DNA of 64,000 bases from positions 124,001-188,000 of the forward strand of contig NZ_FNFQ01000005.1 of the NCBI RefSeq assembly GCF_900101175.1. Reading direction: 5' to 3'. This stretch comes from Stenotrophomonas pavanii. Lineage in GTDB: Bacteria > Pseudomonadota > Gammaproteobacteria > Xanthomonadales > Xanthomonadaceae. The position numbers and the translations under genes are program-made. Positions 1 through 16,150 of this stretch are shown here, piece by piece. Numbering within the stretch: the stretch's first letter is position 1; every line of letters starts with the position of its first letter. Under the pieces are notes generated by a model. That model did not search any database, was not told the origin of the DNA, and saw only the letters and a list, made by a program, of their open reading frames with translations.

Positions 1-7801
<7,801 letters not shown>

Positions 7802-7953
7802 TTCGCGGGCAGGAACCACGGCCGCGCAGCGGTACCGCTGCCAGCCACGCTAGCGGGGCAGGCTTCCGCCACAATGAGAAAAATTGGAAAAACATCCGCA
7901 TCGGCGGATGGCGACATACACTGCCGCTTCTACCCGTCCCTACGGAGCGCTCG

Positions 7954-8820
7954 ATGCGTATCGGCCTGGCCGCCAACCGTCTCCATCACCACGATGCACG
8001 CGCTGCGCTGTTCCGCTGGCTGCGTGCCAGCGAGGCGGGCCTGCGGGAGCTGGGGGTGTCACTGCATGCGGTCGGGCGCACCCACGACGCCATCGCGCGG
8101 CAGGGCTTCCTGGCCGGGTACGGCGGCCTGCACCGGTATCCCTACGGCCGCGAAGGTGGCCTGATGAAGCTGGTGGCCGAAGTGGTCGGCATGGGACCGG
8201 AGCGCACCCTGGACGGCGCGATCTACCTGATCGACCCGGTCGATCCTTCCTCGGTGTTTCCGGAAGCCACTGCGCTCAAGCGGCAGTGTGTAATCCACGG
8301 CAAGCCGTTCATCTCAACCGTGGCCACCGCGCGCGACTGGATCGAAGTGGAGCGCATCCACGCCGGGCTGGCGGCCGATGCCGGTGCCGACGACCTGCAT
8401 GCGTTCCAGGAACAGACGCTGGCGCTGATCGCGCATGATGCAATGAAGCCGGCGATGCTGGCCTTTGCCGATGAACACTTCGATGTGCTGGCACGCTTTG
8501 GTCAGCGCGTTGCCACCGGCACCACCGGCCAACGCCTGAACGAGCTGGCGTGGAGCCGGGGGTGGCCCAGCGATACGCCGTGGGTGACGCGGTACCAGAG
8601 TGGCCCGATGGGTGGCGACGCGCAGATTGCCGATCGCGTGCTGGAGGGCCGCTGCCAGCGCGCGATCTTCTTCGAGGACCCGCATGTGGCGCGCCAGCAC
8701 GAGGCCGACATCCAGCTGCTGGAGCGCGCGGTGACGACGGTGACCGACCAGGCGGTGTGCATCACCGCACCGCGGGTGGCGGCACGCTGGGCGACAGCGG
8801 CGGCGTTGCGCGCGGGATGA
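7954..8820 (+). CDS. Methylglyoxal synthase-like protein with two MGS-type domains
   Basis: The 288-residue protein appears to contain two copies of the methylglyoxal synthase fold, whereas the E. coli enzyme (dihydroxyacetone phosphate to methylglyoxal) has one domain of about 150 residues. The C-terminal half carries the better match: ATGTTGQRL (phosphate site), SGPMGGD with D222 in the position of the catalytic Asp, then a FFEDP stretch followed by H-E-A-D, comparable to the family H and D. The N-terminal half has matching strands (IGLAANRLHHHD, IYLIDPVDP, PFISTVATA) but no GGD, so it may be structural or regulatory. It is transcribed divergently from the sensor kinase. The enzyme activity is inferred from motifs only. 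Confidence 0.75.
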   Translation: MRIGLAANRLHHHDARAALFRWLRASEAGLRELGVSLHAVGRTHDAIARQGFLAGYGGLHRYPYGREGGLMKLVAEVVGMGPERTLDGAIYLIDPVDPSSVFPEATALKRQCVIHGKPFISTVATARDWIEVERIHAGLAADAGADDLHAFQEQTLALIAHDAMKPAMLAFADEHFDVLARFGQRVATGTTGQRLNELAWSRGWPSDTPWVTRYQSGPMGGDAQIADRVLEGRCQRAIFFEDPHVARQHEADIQLLERAVTTVTDQAVCITAPRVAARWATAAALRAG

Positions 8821-8879
8821 GGGTTCCGGCCAACGGCTGAGCCCCTCGTGGTGGGTCGTTCAAATCAGAAGCCGTGCTC

Positions 8880-8985
8880 GGCCGGGCGGGGTGGATTGCG
8901 CAGGGGTCGCTGCAAGTACGTCCTTGTAAGCTCGGTCGCCGCATCCATGCGGCTCACGCCCCTGCGCAACCCACCCCGCCCGGCC
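8880..8985. repeat. Cloverleaf-like inverted-repeat element in a 329-base gene-free stretch
   Basis: The outer arms pair: about 28 bases beginning GGCCGGGCGGGGTGG at 8880 match the reverse complement of the segment ending CACCCCGCCCGGCC at 8985, with a mismatch near the middle and another at the inner end. Between the arms lie two smaller hairpins, an imperfect CAAGTACGTCCTTG and GCCGCATCCATGCGGC. It lies in the stretch 8821-9149, which I see as non-coding. It is probably an interspersed intergenic repeat rather than a gene. Confidence 0.75.
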
Positions 8986-9045
8986 ACGGACAGTTTCCTG
9001 TGTGCCCATCACGGAAGAAAGAAAGAAGGAAGAGCAGGAGCGGGT

Positions 9046-9065
9046 CGCGCGCTGCGCGCGCTTTT
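9046..9065 (+). terminator. Possible intrinsic terminator
   Basis: The hairpin CGCGCG-CTG-CGCGCG is followed by C and four T. It could end transcripts from the methylglyoxal synthase-like gene, but it lies about 225 bases past that stop and the T tract is short. Confidence 0.35.
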
Positions 9066-9153
9066 GTAGAGCCGAGCCATGCTCGGCTGCTGTTGATCGC
9101 GAGGGCTGAATATCCGCGCTACGCGCGTCAGCCGAGCATCGGCTCGGCTCTAC
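9066..9153. repeat. Inverted pair of TAGAGCCGAG-type palindromes
   Basis: GTAGAGCCGAGCCATGCTCGGC at 9066 is repeated in inverse orientation up to 9153, separated by about 40 bases that include CGCGCTACGCGCG. The same type of pair occurs at 28282 and 40233. The inverse copy supplies the stop codon of the metallopeptidase gene at 9150-9152. Confidence 0.85.
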
Positions 9154-9929
9154 AACAGCTGGCGGAGCATGGCTTTCAAGCGGCGCCCTTCGAGCTGGAA
9201 GTAGTCGCGCTGTTGCCGCCAGTCCGGGAAGCGTTGTTCCACTTCATGCCAGAACGCCGGCGAGTGATTGGGCTGAATCAGGTGGCAGAGTTCGTGCACC
9301 AGCACGTACTCGAACGCTTCGGGGCGGCCCAGCACCAGTGCCAGGTCCAGTGCCATGCTGCCATCGGGGGCGAGCGAGCCCCATTGCGAGGACATCACCT
9401 TCAGCCGCAGGCGGCTGGGTGCGCGTGGCAGGGTGGGCAGGTACCTGGGCAGCCAGCGGCCGACATCGGCGCGGGTCTGGGCTTCGTAGAACTCGCGCAG
9501 CAGGCGGCGCAGGGTCGCATCGCCGCCCCGGGTCGGCCACTGCACGCAGGCGCCGTGCTCATCGATCTCCAGCCGCGCGTAGCGGCCTTCCTGCCAGCGC
9601 AGCGGCAGCAGTTCGCCGCGCAGGGGCAGCACGCCGGCTTCGCCCGGCTGCAGTGGGGCCGGCAGGCCCTGGCCCTGGTACTGGCGCAACTGCAGCGCCA
9701 GCCAGTCGCGGTGCTGCTCCAGGAAGCGCTCGCCCATTACCAGGCTGGCCCGCGGCGGCAGGGTCAGGCGTGCGCCGCGCTCGTCCACGCTCAACTTGAT
9801 CCGGCGTGCCCGCGGATCGCGCACGCGCAGTACCTCGATCTCGGCATCCTCCAGGCGCAGGCGAACGGTGTCGCGCTGCACGGTGGCGGGCGGGGTCGGG
9901 CTGATCAGGCGGCGCAGCAGACGGCTCAT
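9150..9929 (-). CDS. YgjP/SprT-like zinc metallopeptidase family protein (DUF45)
   Basis: The product is 259 residues from MSRLLRRLISP. That ATG is preferred to one 48 bases upstream, whose extra residues look non-coding. The N-terminal half contains the family pattern beginning RRIKLSVDERGARLTLP. The C-terminal half has the metal site HELCHLIQPNHSPAFW, a classic HExxH-like motif with Cys in the fourth position, plus a downstream conserved H in the family spacing. This matches the YgjP/WLM-type metallopeptidase family often found as a lone cytoplasmic gene. Substrate is unknown. The TAG stop lies inside the palindromic repeat at 9066-9153, so the C-terminal end appears set by the repeat. rdgC lies upstream on the same strand. 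Confidence 0.85.
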   Translation of the reverse strand: MSRLLRRLISPTPPATVQRDTVRLRLEDAEIEVLRVRDPRARRIKLSVDERGARLTLPPRASLVMGERFLEQHRDWLALQLRQYQGQGLPAPLQPGEAGVLPLRGELLPLRWQEGRYARLEIDEHGACVQWPTRGGDATLRRLLREFYEAQTRADVGRWLPRYLPTLPRAPSRLRLKVMSSQWGSLAPDGSMALDLALVLGRPEAFEYVLVHELCHLIQPNHSPAFWHEVEQRFPDWRQQRDYFQLEGRRLKAMLRQLL

Positions 9930-9988
9930 GCACCCAGCATAGCGCTGCTTCGGGCCGCCGGATGACCGGCGGCCCATGAGGCGCGTGT

Positions 9989-10894
9989 TCAGTCAGCCTT
10001 GCTGAGCTTGAACGCGTCTTCCAGCAACAGGAACAGGCGGCGGATCTCGGCGCTCTGCAGGGCGAAGCGGGCGTCGAACTCGGCGCGGCGGCCGTCTTCG
10101 TCGGCATGCTCCAGCTGGTCCAGGGCACCGTCGAGGAACTTCAGCTTGCGCACGATCAGGTCGTCGCCGATCACGAACGACAGGTTGTCCTCGAAGATCA
10201 GCGCCAGTTTGGTCACCTGCTTGCCCGCGTCCAGGTGCTTGTCGATCTCGTCGCAGCGCAGTTCCTGGTGCTGGCACTTGACCACCGCACCGCCTTCGAC
10301 CGGATCCTTCATCTCGCACTCTTCGCCCAGGCTCAGCCCGGTCGGCAGCGGCTCACCGGCGATCCAGCCGGTCAGGATCGAACGCGGCGCGACTTCAGCG
10401 TTCAGCGGCATCGCCGGGAAGCTGCCGAGCAGGCCGCGGATGTCGGACATGAAGTACTCGCCGGTCTTGCGGCTGGAGGTATCCACTGCGACGTAGCCGT
10501 GCTGCAGGTCGATGAAGGCGTCGTTGCGCGAGGACTTCACGAAGGCGCGCGGCAGCAGTTCATGCAGCAGGTCGTCCTTCATGCGCTTGCGCTCGCGGCC
10601 ACCGGGGCGGCGGCCTTCCTTCTCCTCGATCTCCTCCAGCTTGCGCTCGAGCAGGTCGTTGACCACCGCCGCCGGCAGGATCTTGTCCTCGCCGCCCACG
10701 GTCAGCCACAGGTGTTCGGCGATGCGGTGCGACAGCAGTTCCTTCTCCTCGCGGCCAAACGGCGAGATGAAGCCACGCGAGTTCATTTCCAGCGCGCCCA
10801 CGGGCTTGAGCACGGCATGCGGCAGCAGGGTATCGACTTCGGAAAAATCGGTCGTAGTCGGGAAACGGAAGAACGTCAGGTTGCGAAAGAACAT
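9989..10894 (-). CDS. rdgC: Recombination-associated protein RdgC
   Basis: RdgC is a DNA-binding ring-forming protein that coats DNA and counters RecA-driven recombination. The 301-residue product has the family start MFFRNLTFFRF, the central NSRGFISPFG and SSRKTGEYF segments, and the expected length (about 300). The start is fixed by this conserved N-terminus. It lies between ttcA upstream and the metallopeptidase gene downstream, all on the minus strand with short gaps. Nothing unusual is seen in the coding sequence. Confidence 0.96.
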   Translation of the reverse strand: MFFRNLTFFRFPTTTDFSEVDTLLPHAVLKPVGALEMNSRGFISPFGREEKELLSHRIAEHLWLTVGGEDKILPAAVVNDLLERKLEEIEEKEGRRPGGRERKRMKDDLLHELLPRAFVKSSRNDAFIDLQHGYVAVDTSSRKTGEYFMSDIRGLLGSFPAMPLNAEVAPRSILTGWIAGEPLPTGLSLGEECEMKDPVEGGAVVKCQHQELRCDEIDKHLDAGKQVTKLALIFEDNLSFVIGDDLIVRKLKFLDGALDQLEHADEDGRRAEFDARFALQSAEIRRLFLLLEDAFKLSKAD

Positions 10895-10930
10895 GGAATT
10901 CCGGATGGCAAAGAGGAAGGGCGACCGACC

Positions 10931-11851
10931 TTAAACGGCGGGCGTCTCGGGATCTGCGTCGGCGTCAGCCGGGGTACCGGCCAGCCAGGCATGGGCGTCG
11001 GGCAGTGGCGCGTCGTCGCCACGGCCCAGCGACATGAAGTCGAACAGCGTGCTGTCGGCCAGCTGCGAGGGCCGGACGTCGCCCAGGGCACGCGCGATCT
11101 GCTCGATGCGGCCCGGGTGGTCCTTTTCCCACTGCTTCAGCATCAGGCCGACCTGGCGGCGCTGCAGGTTCTCCTGGCTGCCGCACAGGTTGCAGGGAAT
11201 GATCGGGAACCGGCGTGCCTGCGCGTACTCGACGATGTCGCTCTCGCGCACGTACGCCAGCGGCCGGATCACCACGTGCCTGCCGTCATCGCTGCGCAGC
11301 TTCGGCGGCATGCTCGCCAGCTTGGCGTGGTGGAACAGGTTCATGAAGAACGTGGCCACCCTGTCGTCGCGATGGTGGCCCAGCGCGATCTTGGTGAAGC
11401 CGTGGGTCTCGGCGTAGTGGTACAGCGCACCACGCCGCAGGCGCGAGCACAGCGAACACATGGTCTTGCCTTCCGGGATGACCCGGCTGACCACCGAATA
11501 GGTGTCCTGCTCGATGATGTGGTACGGCACGCCCAGCCCGGCCAGGTACTCCGGCAGGATGTGCTCGGGAAAGCCCGGCTGCTTCTGGTCCAGGTTCACC
11601 GCCACCAGCTCGAACGGCACCGGTGCCTTCTTCTGCAGCTGCAGCAGCAGATCCAGCAGGGTGTAGCTGTCCTTGCCGCCGGACAGGCAGACCATCACCT
11701 TGTCGCCGGCCTCGATCATGCCGAAGTCGGCAATCGCCTCGCCCACCTGGCGGCGCAGGCGCTTGGCCAGCTTGTGCTGCTCGCGTTCGGCCACGCGCGG
11801 ATCGCGGGCGGTGCGCGGCGGGGGATCGGGAAGAGAAATCACGGCACTCAT
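10931..11851 (-). CDS. ttcA: tRNA 2-thiocytidine(32) synthetase TtcA
   Basis: TtcA thiolates cytidine 32 of tRNAs using ATP and an iron-sulfur cluster. The 306-residue product from MSAVISLPD shows the PP-loop SGGKDS at about residues 58-63 and the two cysteine pairs CSLC and CNLC that hold the cluster, with GHHRDD between. An ATG three codons upstream is possible. Length is typical. It precedes rdgC by 36 bases on the same strand and may share its transcript. It is divergent from the DUF465 gene. Confidence 0.96.
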   Translation of the reverse strand: MSAVISLPDPPPRTARDPRVAEREQHKLAKRLRRQVGEAIADFGMIEAGDKVMVCLSGGKDSYTLLDLLLQLQKKAPVPFELVAVNLDQKQPGFPEHILPEYLAGLGVPYHIIEQDTYSVVSRVIPEGKTMCSLCSRLRRGALYHYAETHGFTKIALGHHRDDRVATFFMNLFHHAKLASMPPKLRSDDGRHVVIRPLAYVRESDIVEYAQARRFPIIPCNLCGSQENLQRRQVGLMLKQWEKDHPGRIEQIARALGDVRPSQLADSTLFDFMSLGRGDDAPLPDAHAWLAGTPADADADPETPAV

Positions 11852-11941
11852 GGGGTCCATTCTAACGGCTCGGAGCGGCCCCGGCCGGGAGTCGGGATTC
11901 CCCTCTCCCGGCGGTCATCAACGCTGTGTATCCTCGAAGCC

Positions 11942-12145
11942 GTGGATACCTACGACCCCGCCGAGATCGTCGAACGCCTCGCTGCCCTGCGCGCCGAGCA
12001 CCGCCTGCTGGATGAACAGATCACCCGCATGGCCGCCAACGGCGAGGATGAGCTGGAAGCCAAGCGCCTGAAGCGGCGCAAGCTGCAGCTGAAGGATTGC
12101 ATCGCCAAGCTGGAAAGCCTGCAGATTCCTGACGAGCCGGCCTGA
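11942..12145 (+). CDS. DUF465 (YdcH-like) small protein
   Basis: This 67-residue acidic/basic coiled-coil protein begins at GTG 11942 (VDTYDPAEIVERL). It matches the small YdcH/DUF465 family in size, heptad pattern (LAALRAEHRLLDEQI) and the KRRKLQLKDCIAKLE segment. Function is unknown in the family. There is no strong ribosome-binding site before the GTG, so the start is the least certain part. It stands alone between divergent ttcA and convergent plsB. Confidence 0.8.
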   Translation: MDTYDPAEIVERLAALRAEHRLLDEQITRMAANGEDELEAKRLKRRKLQLKDCIAKLESLQIPDEPA

Positions 12146-12154
12146 GCGGTGGCC

Positions 12155-12177
12155 ATCCACGCATGGCGTGGATCTAC
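12155..12177. repeat. Single palindromic repeat of the TAGATCCACGC type
   Basis: ATCCACGCATGGCGTGGATCTAC forms a hairpin (ATCCACGC/GCGTGGAT) and ends in CTAC, the complement of GTAG. It lies in the short gap between the convergent DUF465 and plsB genes and looks like a further variant of the GTAG repeat class. Confidence 0.7.
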
Positions 12178-12243
12178 TGCTTGGCCCCGGTAGTGCCCCC
12201 CCGGGTTGGCATGCCGTTCGCCGGGCAGGACCCGGCGCTGCCT

Positions 12244-14871
12244 TCAATCCTGCGGCGCAGGCTCGTCCGGGCGGGCCGCTTCCGGGCTGACCCGCTCGAT
12301 GGTGTGGCGCAGCTCGCGACCCAGGATGAACTTGGCGTCCTTGGCCCAGGCGTCCAGGCGCTCGTCGAACAGCAGCTTGCTGTTCTCGTCCGGCCACACC
12401 AGGCGCAGTTCGCGCAGCTTCTGGATGAAACCGCGGAACAGGGCCTTGTCGAAGAACTCCGGCGCGGCCGGTGCATAGAGCAGGCTCAGGCGCTGCGCGG
12501 CCTGCTGGCACAGGCTCTCCAGCTCGGCGGCGCCAAGCACGCCCGGGCCGTTCTTCACCAGCACCGAAATGGCGATGTAGTAGCGCTCGAACGCCTGCTG
12601 CAGCGAATGGCCGATCGCACGCAGGCGGAACACCTCGTCGGTCTGCCCGGTGTTGCGCGCCAGGATGCCGCCATCGTCATCGTTGACGTTCTGCAGCAGG
12701 CCCTCACGCACGAACACGTCGATGGTGCGGTCGATGCGCTGGGCGAACTCGTCCTCGCTCCAGGGCAGGAACAGCTCGGCCTGCAGGAACGGGTAGACCG
12801 TGCGCCCCAGCTGCACCAGGCCGGTGCGGCTCATGCGGCGGTTGTTCTGGAAGCAGCACGCCACCCACGACGAGGCGGTGAACAGGTGCACCACGTTGTT
12901 GCGGAAGTAGCTGAGCAGCACCGCGGTGTCGCCGCTGACGCTGAGCACATCGCCCAGCGGGTGCTTGATGCGGGTGAGGACGTTGATTTCCTCGGCGTGG
13001 GCGATGATCCGTTCCGGCGAATGCGGCGTCACCGTCACCCGGTCCGAGTACGGCATCTCGGCCAGCAGGGTCTTGCACAGCTCGATCTGCGCGATCAGGT
13101 CGGCCTCGCCCATCGCGTGCTTCGGCGTGGACAGCAGCGCCAGTGCCAGCAGGTTGATCGGATTGACGTCGGCGGCGCCGTTGATGCGCACCTGGATGCG
13201 CTCGGCCAGCGTATCCACGGTGGTCGACAGCCAGGCCGGCTTCTCGTCCTCGGACACTGCCTCGCCCTTCCATTCCGGCGCCTTTTCGGCCAGCACGTCG
13301 TTCAGCGCGATCGGCTCGCCGAAGTTCACCACCACCTGGCCGTAGTTCTGCTTGAGCACCTTGGGGATGCCCCACAGCAGCGACCAGATCGATTCCTTTT
13401 CCTTCGGCCGGCCGGACAGTTCGTCCAGGTAGCTGCCGCCTTCCATCAGCTTCTCGTAGCCGATGTAGATGGGCTGGAACAGCACCGGCTTGCGCGGCTG
13501 GCGCAGGAACGCGCGCAGCGTCATCGAGATCATGCCGCCCTTGGGCTGCAGCAGGCGGCCGGTGCGCGAGCGGCCACCTTCGACGAAGTACTCCAGCGAA
13601 TAGCCGCCGGCCACCAGCTGCGCCACGTATTCACTGAGCACCGCCGAGTACAGCGCGTTGCCACGGATCGAGCGCCGGATGAAGAACGCACCGCCCTTGC
13701 GCAGCAGGGTGCCGACCACCGGCAGGTTCAGGTTGATGCCGGCCACGATGTGCGGGGGCACGATGCCACGGTCGTACAGCAGGTAGGACAGCAGCAGGTA
13801 GTCCATGTGGCTGCGGTGGCTGGGCACGTAGACCACTTCGTGGCCCGGCGCGGCGGCCTTGAACTTGTCCAGGTGGTGCACCAGCACGCCCGCATAGATG
13901 CGGTTCCACACGTGGCTGAGCATGAAGCTGGCCGAGCGCACTACCGGGCTGGAATAGTCCGCTGCGATTTCCCAGGCGTAGGCGTGCGCCTTCTTCCAGG
14001 CATCGGCTGGCTTCGAGTTGTCGCGCTTGGCCTGTGCGGCGATCGCTTCGCGCACCGGCTCGGCGGCCAGCACCTGGTCCACCAGCAGGCGCCGGGTCGA
14101 CAGGTCGGGGCCGATGACCGATTCACGGATGCGGCGGAAATGGGTGCGCAGCACGCGCTGCAGCTTGCGCACCGTGCGTTCCGGCTCCAGGCCTTCGTCC
14201 ACGGTGCTGCGCAGCGAGATCGGCGGGGCGAAGCGCACGATGGTATTGCGCCCGTTCAGCAGCAGGCCCAGCAGGCGGCGGAAGCGGCCGACCAGCGCCC
14301 AGTTTTCCGAGAACAGCACCGCGAACCAGCCGCTCTGCTTGTCCGGCGCGCGGCCGACGAAGATCGACACCGGCACTAGGTGCACGTCCAGGTCATCGCG
14401 CACGCGGTGCGCCTGCAGGACCTTGGCCAGCGAATCGGAGTGGGTCTTGGCGCCGCGCTGCTCGGGAATCAGCGAATTGCTGGAACTGCGCCGCGACAGC
14501 GCCAGGTAGGCGCGCTTGCGCCCGGTCGGATCACCGGCCAGCGGCACCAGCGGCGACGGCAGACCGGCCTGGCGGCAGGCCTTGTCCAGGATCAGCGCGT
14601 TGGACAGGCCGTAGTCTTCCAGCACGTACATGACCGGACGGCCATCGTTGTACTGGCCCGGGTCTTCCGGTTCGATCTTCAGCGACAGCCACGGCTCGAC
14701 CAGGCGACCGAGCAGGCGCGCCCACAGCGGGCGGCGGCCGGCCGGGCGCGCGTGCGCGGGCGGCGGTACCGGGTTCGGGCCGGTACCGGTCGAGGGGGAC
14801 GCCGGCACCGTATCGGCGAGCGTCGACTGGGATTCTTCGCCGGGGAACGGCAGCGGGTTCTGTTTCGACAT
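12244..14871 (-). CDS. plsB: Glycerol-3-phosphate 1-O-acyltransferase PlsB
   Basis: PlsB is the inner-membrane enzyme that puts the first acyl chain on glycerol 3-phosphate, starting phospholipid synthesis. The 875-residue product has the acyltransferase motif HRSHMD (HX4D), followed by GAFFIRR, FVEGGRSRTGR and the LFQPIYIGYEK block in the family order, and a long alpha-helical N-terminus. The start MSKQNPLPF was chosen from family knowledge. A second ATG at 14880 overlaps the upstream TAA as TAATG and would add three residues, which would fit translational coupling. It follows a lipoprotein gene on the same strand. Confidence 0.95.
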   Translation of the reverse strand: MSKQNPLPFPGEESQSTLADTVPASPSTGTGPNPVPPPAHARPAGRRPLWARLLGRLVEPWLSLKIEPEDPGQYNDGRPVMYVLEDYGLSNALILDKACRQAGLPSPLVPLAGDPTGRKRAYLALSRRSSSNSLIPEQRGAKTHSDSLAKVLQAHRVRDDLDVHLVPVSIFVGRAPDKQSGWFAVLFSENWALVGRFRRLLGLLLNGRNTIVRFAPPISLRSTVDEGLEPERTVRKLQRVLRTHFRRIRESVIGPDLSTRRLLVDQVLAAEPVREAIAAQAKRDNSKPADAWKKAHAYAWEIAADYSSPVVRSASFMLSHVWNRIYAGVLVHHLDKFKAAAPGHEVVYVPSHRSHMDYLLLSYLLYDRGIVPPHIVAGINLNLPVVGTLLRKGGAFFIRRSIRGNALYSAVLSEYVAQLVAGGYSLEYFVEGGRSRTGRLLQPKGGMISMTLRAFLRQPRKPVLFQPIYIGYEKLMEGGSYLDELSGRPKEKESIWSLLWGIPKVLKQNYGQVVVNFGEPIALNDVLAEKAPEWKGEAVSEDEKPAWLSTTVDTLAERIQVRINGAADVNPINLLALALLSTPKHAMGEADLIAQIELCKTLLAEMPYSDRVTVTPHSPERIIAHAEEINVLTRIKHPLGDVLSVSGDTAVLLSYFRNNVVHLFTASSWVACCFQNNRRMSRTGLVQLGRTVYPFLQAELFLPWSEDEFAQRIDRTIDVFVREGLLQNVNDDDGGILARNTGQTDEVFRLRAIGHSLQQAFERYYIAISVLVKNGPGVLGAAELESLCQQAAQRLSLLYAPAAPEFFDKALFRGFIQKLRELRLVWPDENSKLLFDERLDAWAKDAKFILGRELRHTIERVSPEAARPDEPAPQD

Positions 14872-14879
14872 CGGCGCCA

Positions 14880-15833
14880 TTATGGCTTAGGCGGCGGCGT
14901 TGCTGCTTCCCCACCCCCGGCAGGGGCCTCAGCCGGCGACGGCGAGGCCGCAGCGCGGGCCGCGTCGGCCTTGCGCAGCAGCGCATCGGTGTCGGCCAGG
15001 GTGCGGGTCAGGTACCAGTGGCCTTCGCGGCGGCTCAGCGGCAGCTGCAGGCTCATCTCACGGCCGGCCAGGTCGTAGTGCAGGCGCACCAGCGCGTTGT
15101 CGCCCTCCACCGAGAGCAGCTCGCCACGCACGCTGCGCAGCGCGTCGTCCACGCCCAGCCCGTAACTGCCGAGCACCGCCTTGAGGGTGTGGATGAACGG
15201 CGCCAGCTGCTGCAGGCTGCCTTCCATGCCAGCGGCCTGCAGGCCCGCCTCGTCATCGAAGCCGACCTTGCCGGCCGCGCCGACCAGCGCGGCGATGGTG
15301 CTGCGTGCACGGGCGCGGTCGCTGATCGGCGCGCCCTGCGCCCAGACGGCAAGGGTTTCCACCAGTGCGATGTAGTGCGCCTGCTGGCCGGGCGTGTAGC
15401 CCTTCTGATGGCGCAGGTACTGCACGCCGAAGTTGCCCATCGACTGTGCAGCCTGGCGCACGGCACTGGCCTGGCCGGCCAGCTGGCGGTCGAAGCTGCG
15501 CTGCAGCTCGGCGCTGGCCCCGGGCTTGCGCAGTGCGGCCAGCATCGGCAGCAGCTGGTCACCCAGCGGCAGTTCGGTCAGCGGCCACTGGCTGTGTCCC
15601 TCGGCCCAGGCCTGCTGCAGGCGCTGGTACTGGCCTGGCGGTACCGACAGCTTTGCGTAGCCGACCAGATCATCGTCGGCCAAGCGCAATGCCATCGCCT
15701 GCACGGCCGCCACCGGCTCGGCCGCCGGCCTGGCCGGATCGTTGCCAGGCTCGCGGCACGCCGCCACGACCAGCAGCAGCATGGCTGCCAGCCCCCACCC
15801 ACGCGCAGACCTTCCTCGCACCGCCACGCTCAT
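14880..15833 (-). CDS. Conserved lipoprotein upstream of plsB, function unknown
   Basis: The 317-residue product begins MSVAVRGRSARGW and has a signal peptide ending in a lipobox-like LLLVVAAC at about residues 19-26, so it should be lipid-anchored. The rest is mostly alpha-helical, with a low-complexity Ala/Pro tail (SPSPAEAPAGGGEAATPPPKP). I recognise no catalytic motif. The start at 15833 gives a clean signal peptide; an ATG 57 bases upstream does not. Its stop codon overlaps the possible alternative plsB start by one base, which suggests an operon with plsB. Confidence 0.75.
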   Translation of the reverse strand: MSVAVRGRSARGWGLAAMLLLVVAACREPGNDPARPAAEPVAAVQAMALRLADDDLVGYAKLSVPPGQYQRLQQAWAEGHSQWPLTELPLGDQLLPMLAALRKPGASAELQRSFDRQLAGQASAVRQAAQSMGNFGVQYLRHQKGYTPGQQAHYIALVETLAVWAQGAPISDRARARSTIAALVGAAGKVGFDDEAGLQAAGMEGSLQQLAPFIHTLKAVLGSYGLGVDDALRSVRGELLSVEGDNALVRLHYDLAGREMSLQLPLSRREGHWYLTRTLADTDALLRKADAARAAASPSPAEAPAGGGEAATPPPKP

Positions 15834-15917
15834 GCACTCGGACTCCCCGGACCGGCCCGCATCTTGCGGCCTGCGACGTGACAGCGGCAAGCCGTGCGGT
15901 CACGGTTTCCAACCACG

Positions 15918-15961
15918 GGGGTCAGATCCCTTCTGCCCGCAGGCAGAAGGAATCTGACCCC
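15918..15961. repeat. Strong hairpin with GGGGTCAGAT ends
   Basis: Two 20-base arms, GGGGTCAGATCCCTTCTGCC and its complement with one mismatch, enclose the loop CGCA. It lacks a T tract on either side, so it looks like an interspersed repeat rather than a terminator. It lies in the 317-base gene-free stretch 15834-16150, which also holds the terminator at 15977-16017 and, presumably, the promoter of the lipoprotein-plsB unit. Confidence 0.8.
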
Positions 15962-15976
15962 AGAGCCGCCACCGGG

Positions 15977-16017
15977 ATAAAAAAAAGAGCCCGGATCACG
16001 GGGATCGCAGGCTCTTC
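15977..16017 (-). terminator. Intrinsic terminator, minus strand
   Basis: On the minus strand AAGAGCC (16016-16010) pairs with GGCTCTT (15991-15985) and is followed by a run of T. It lies about 130 bases after the stop of the trypsin-like protease and is the natural end of that transcript. Confidence 0.8.
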
Positions 16018-16150
16018 AAGCCGGCACGAGGCCGGAGGACAGTGTTGTGGCGCATGTCCGGTCAAGGACCGGATGGCGGCGATCCTACGCTGCCGCCCAA
16101 GTTAAGGCAACACTTTACGTAATGCGTCGTATCTATTTGATTTTAATGGA

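Noticed and set aside
9001-9065. A possible small RNA gene in the purine-rich stretch before the hairpin
   Set aside because: There is a hairpin with a short T run but no promoter or conserved structure I can support.
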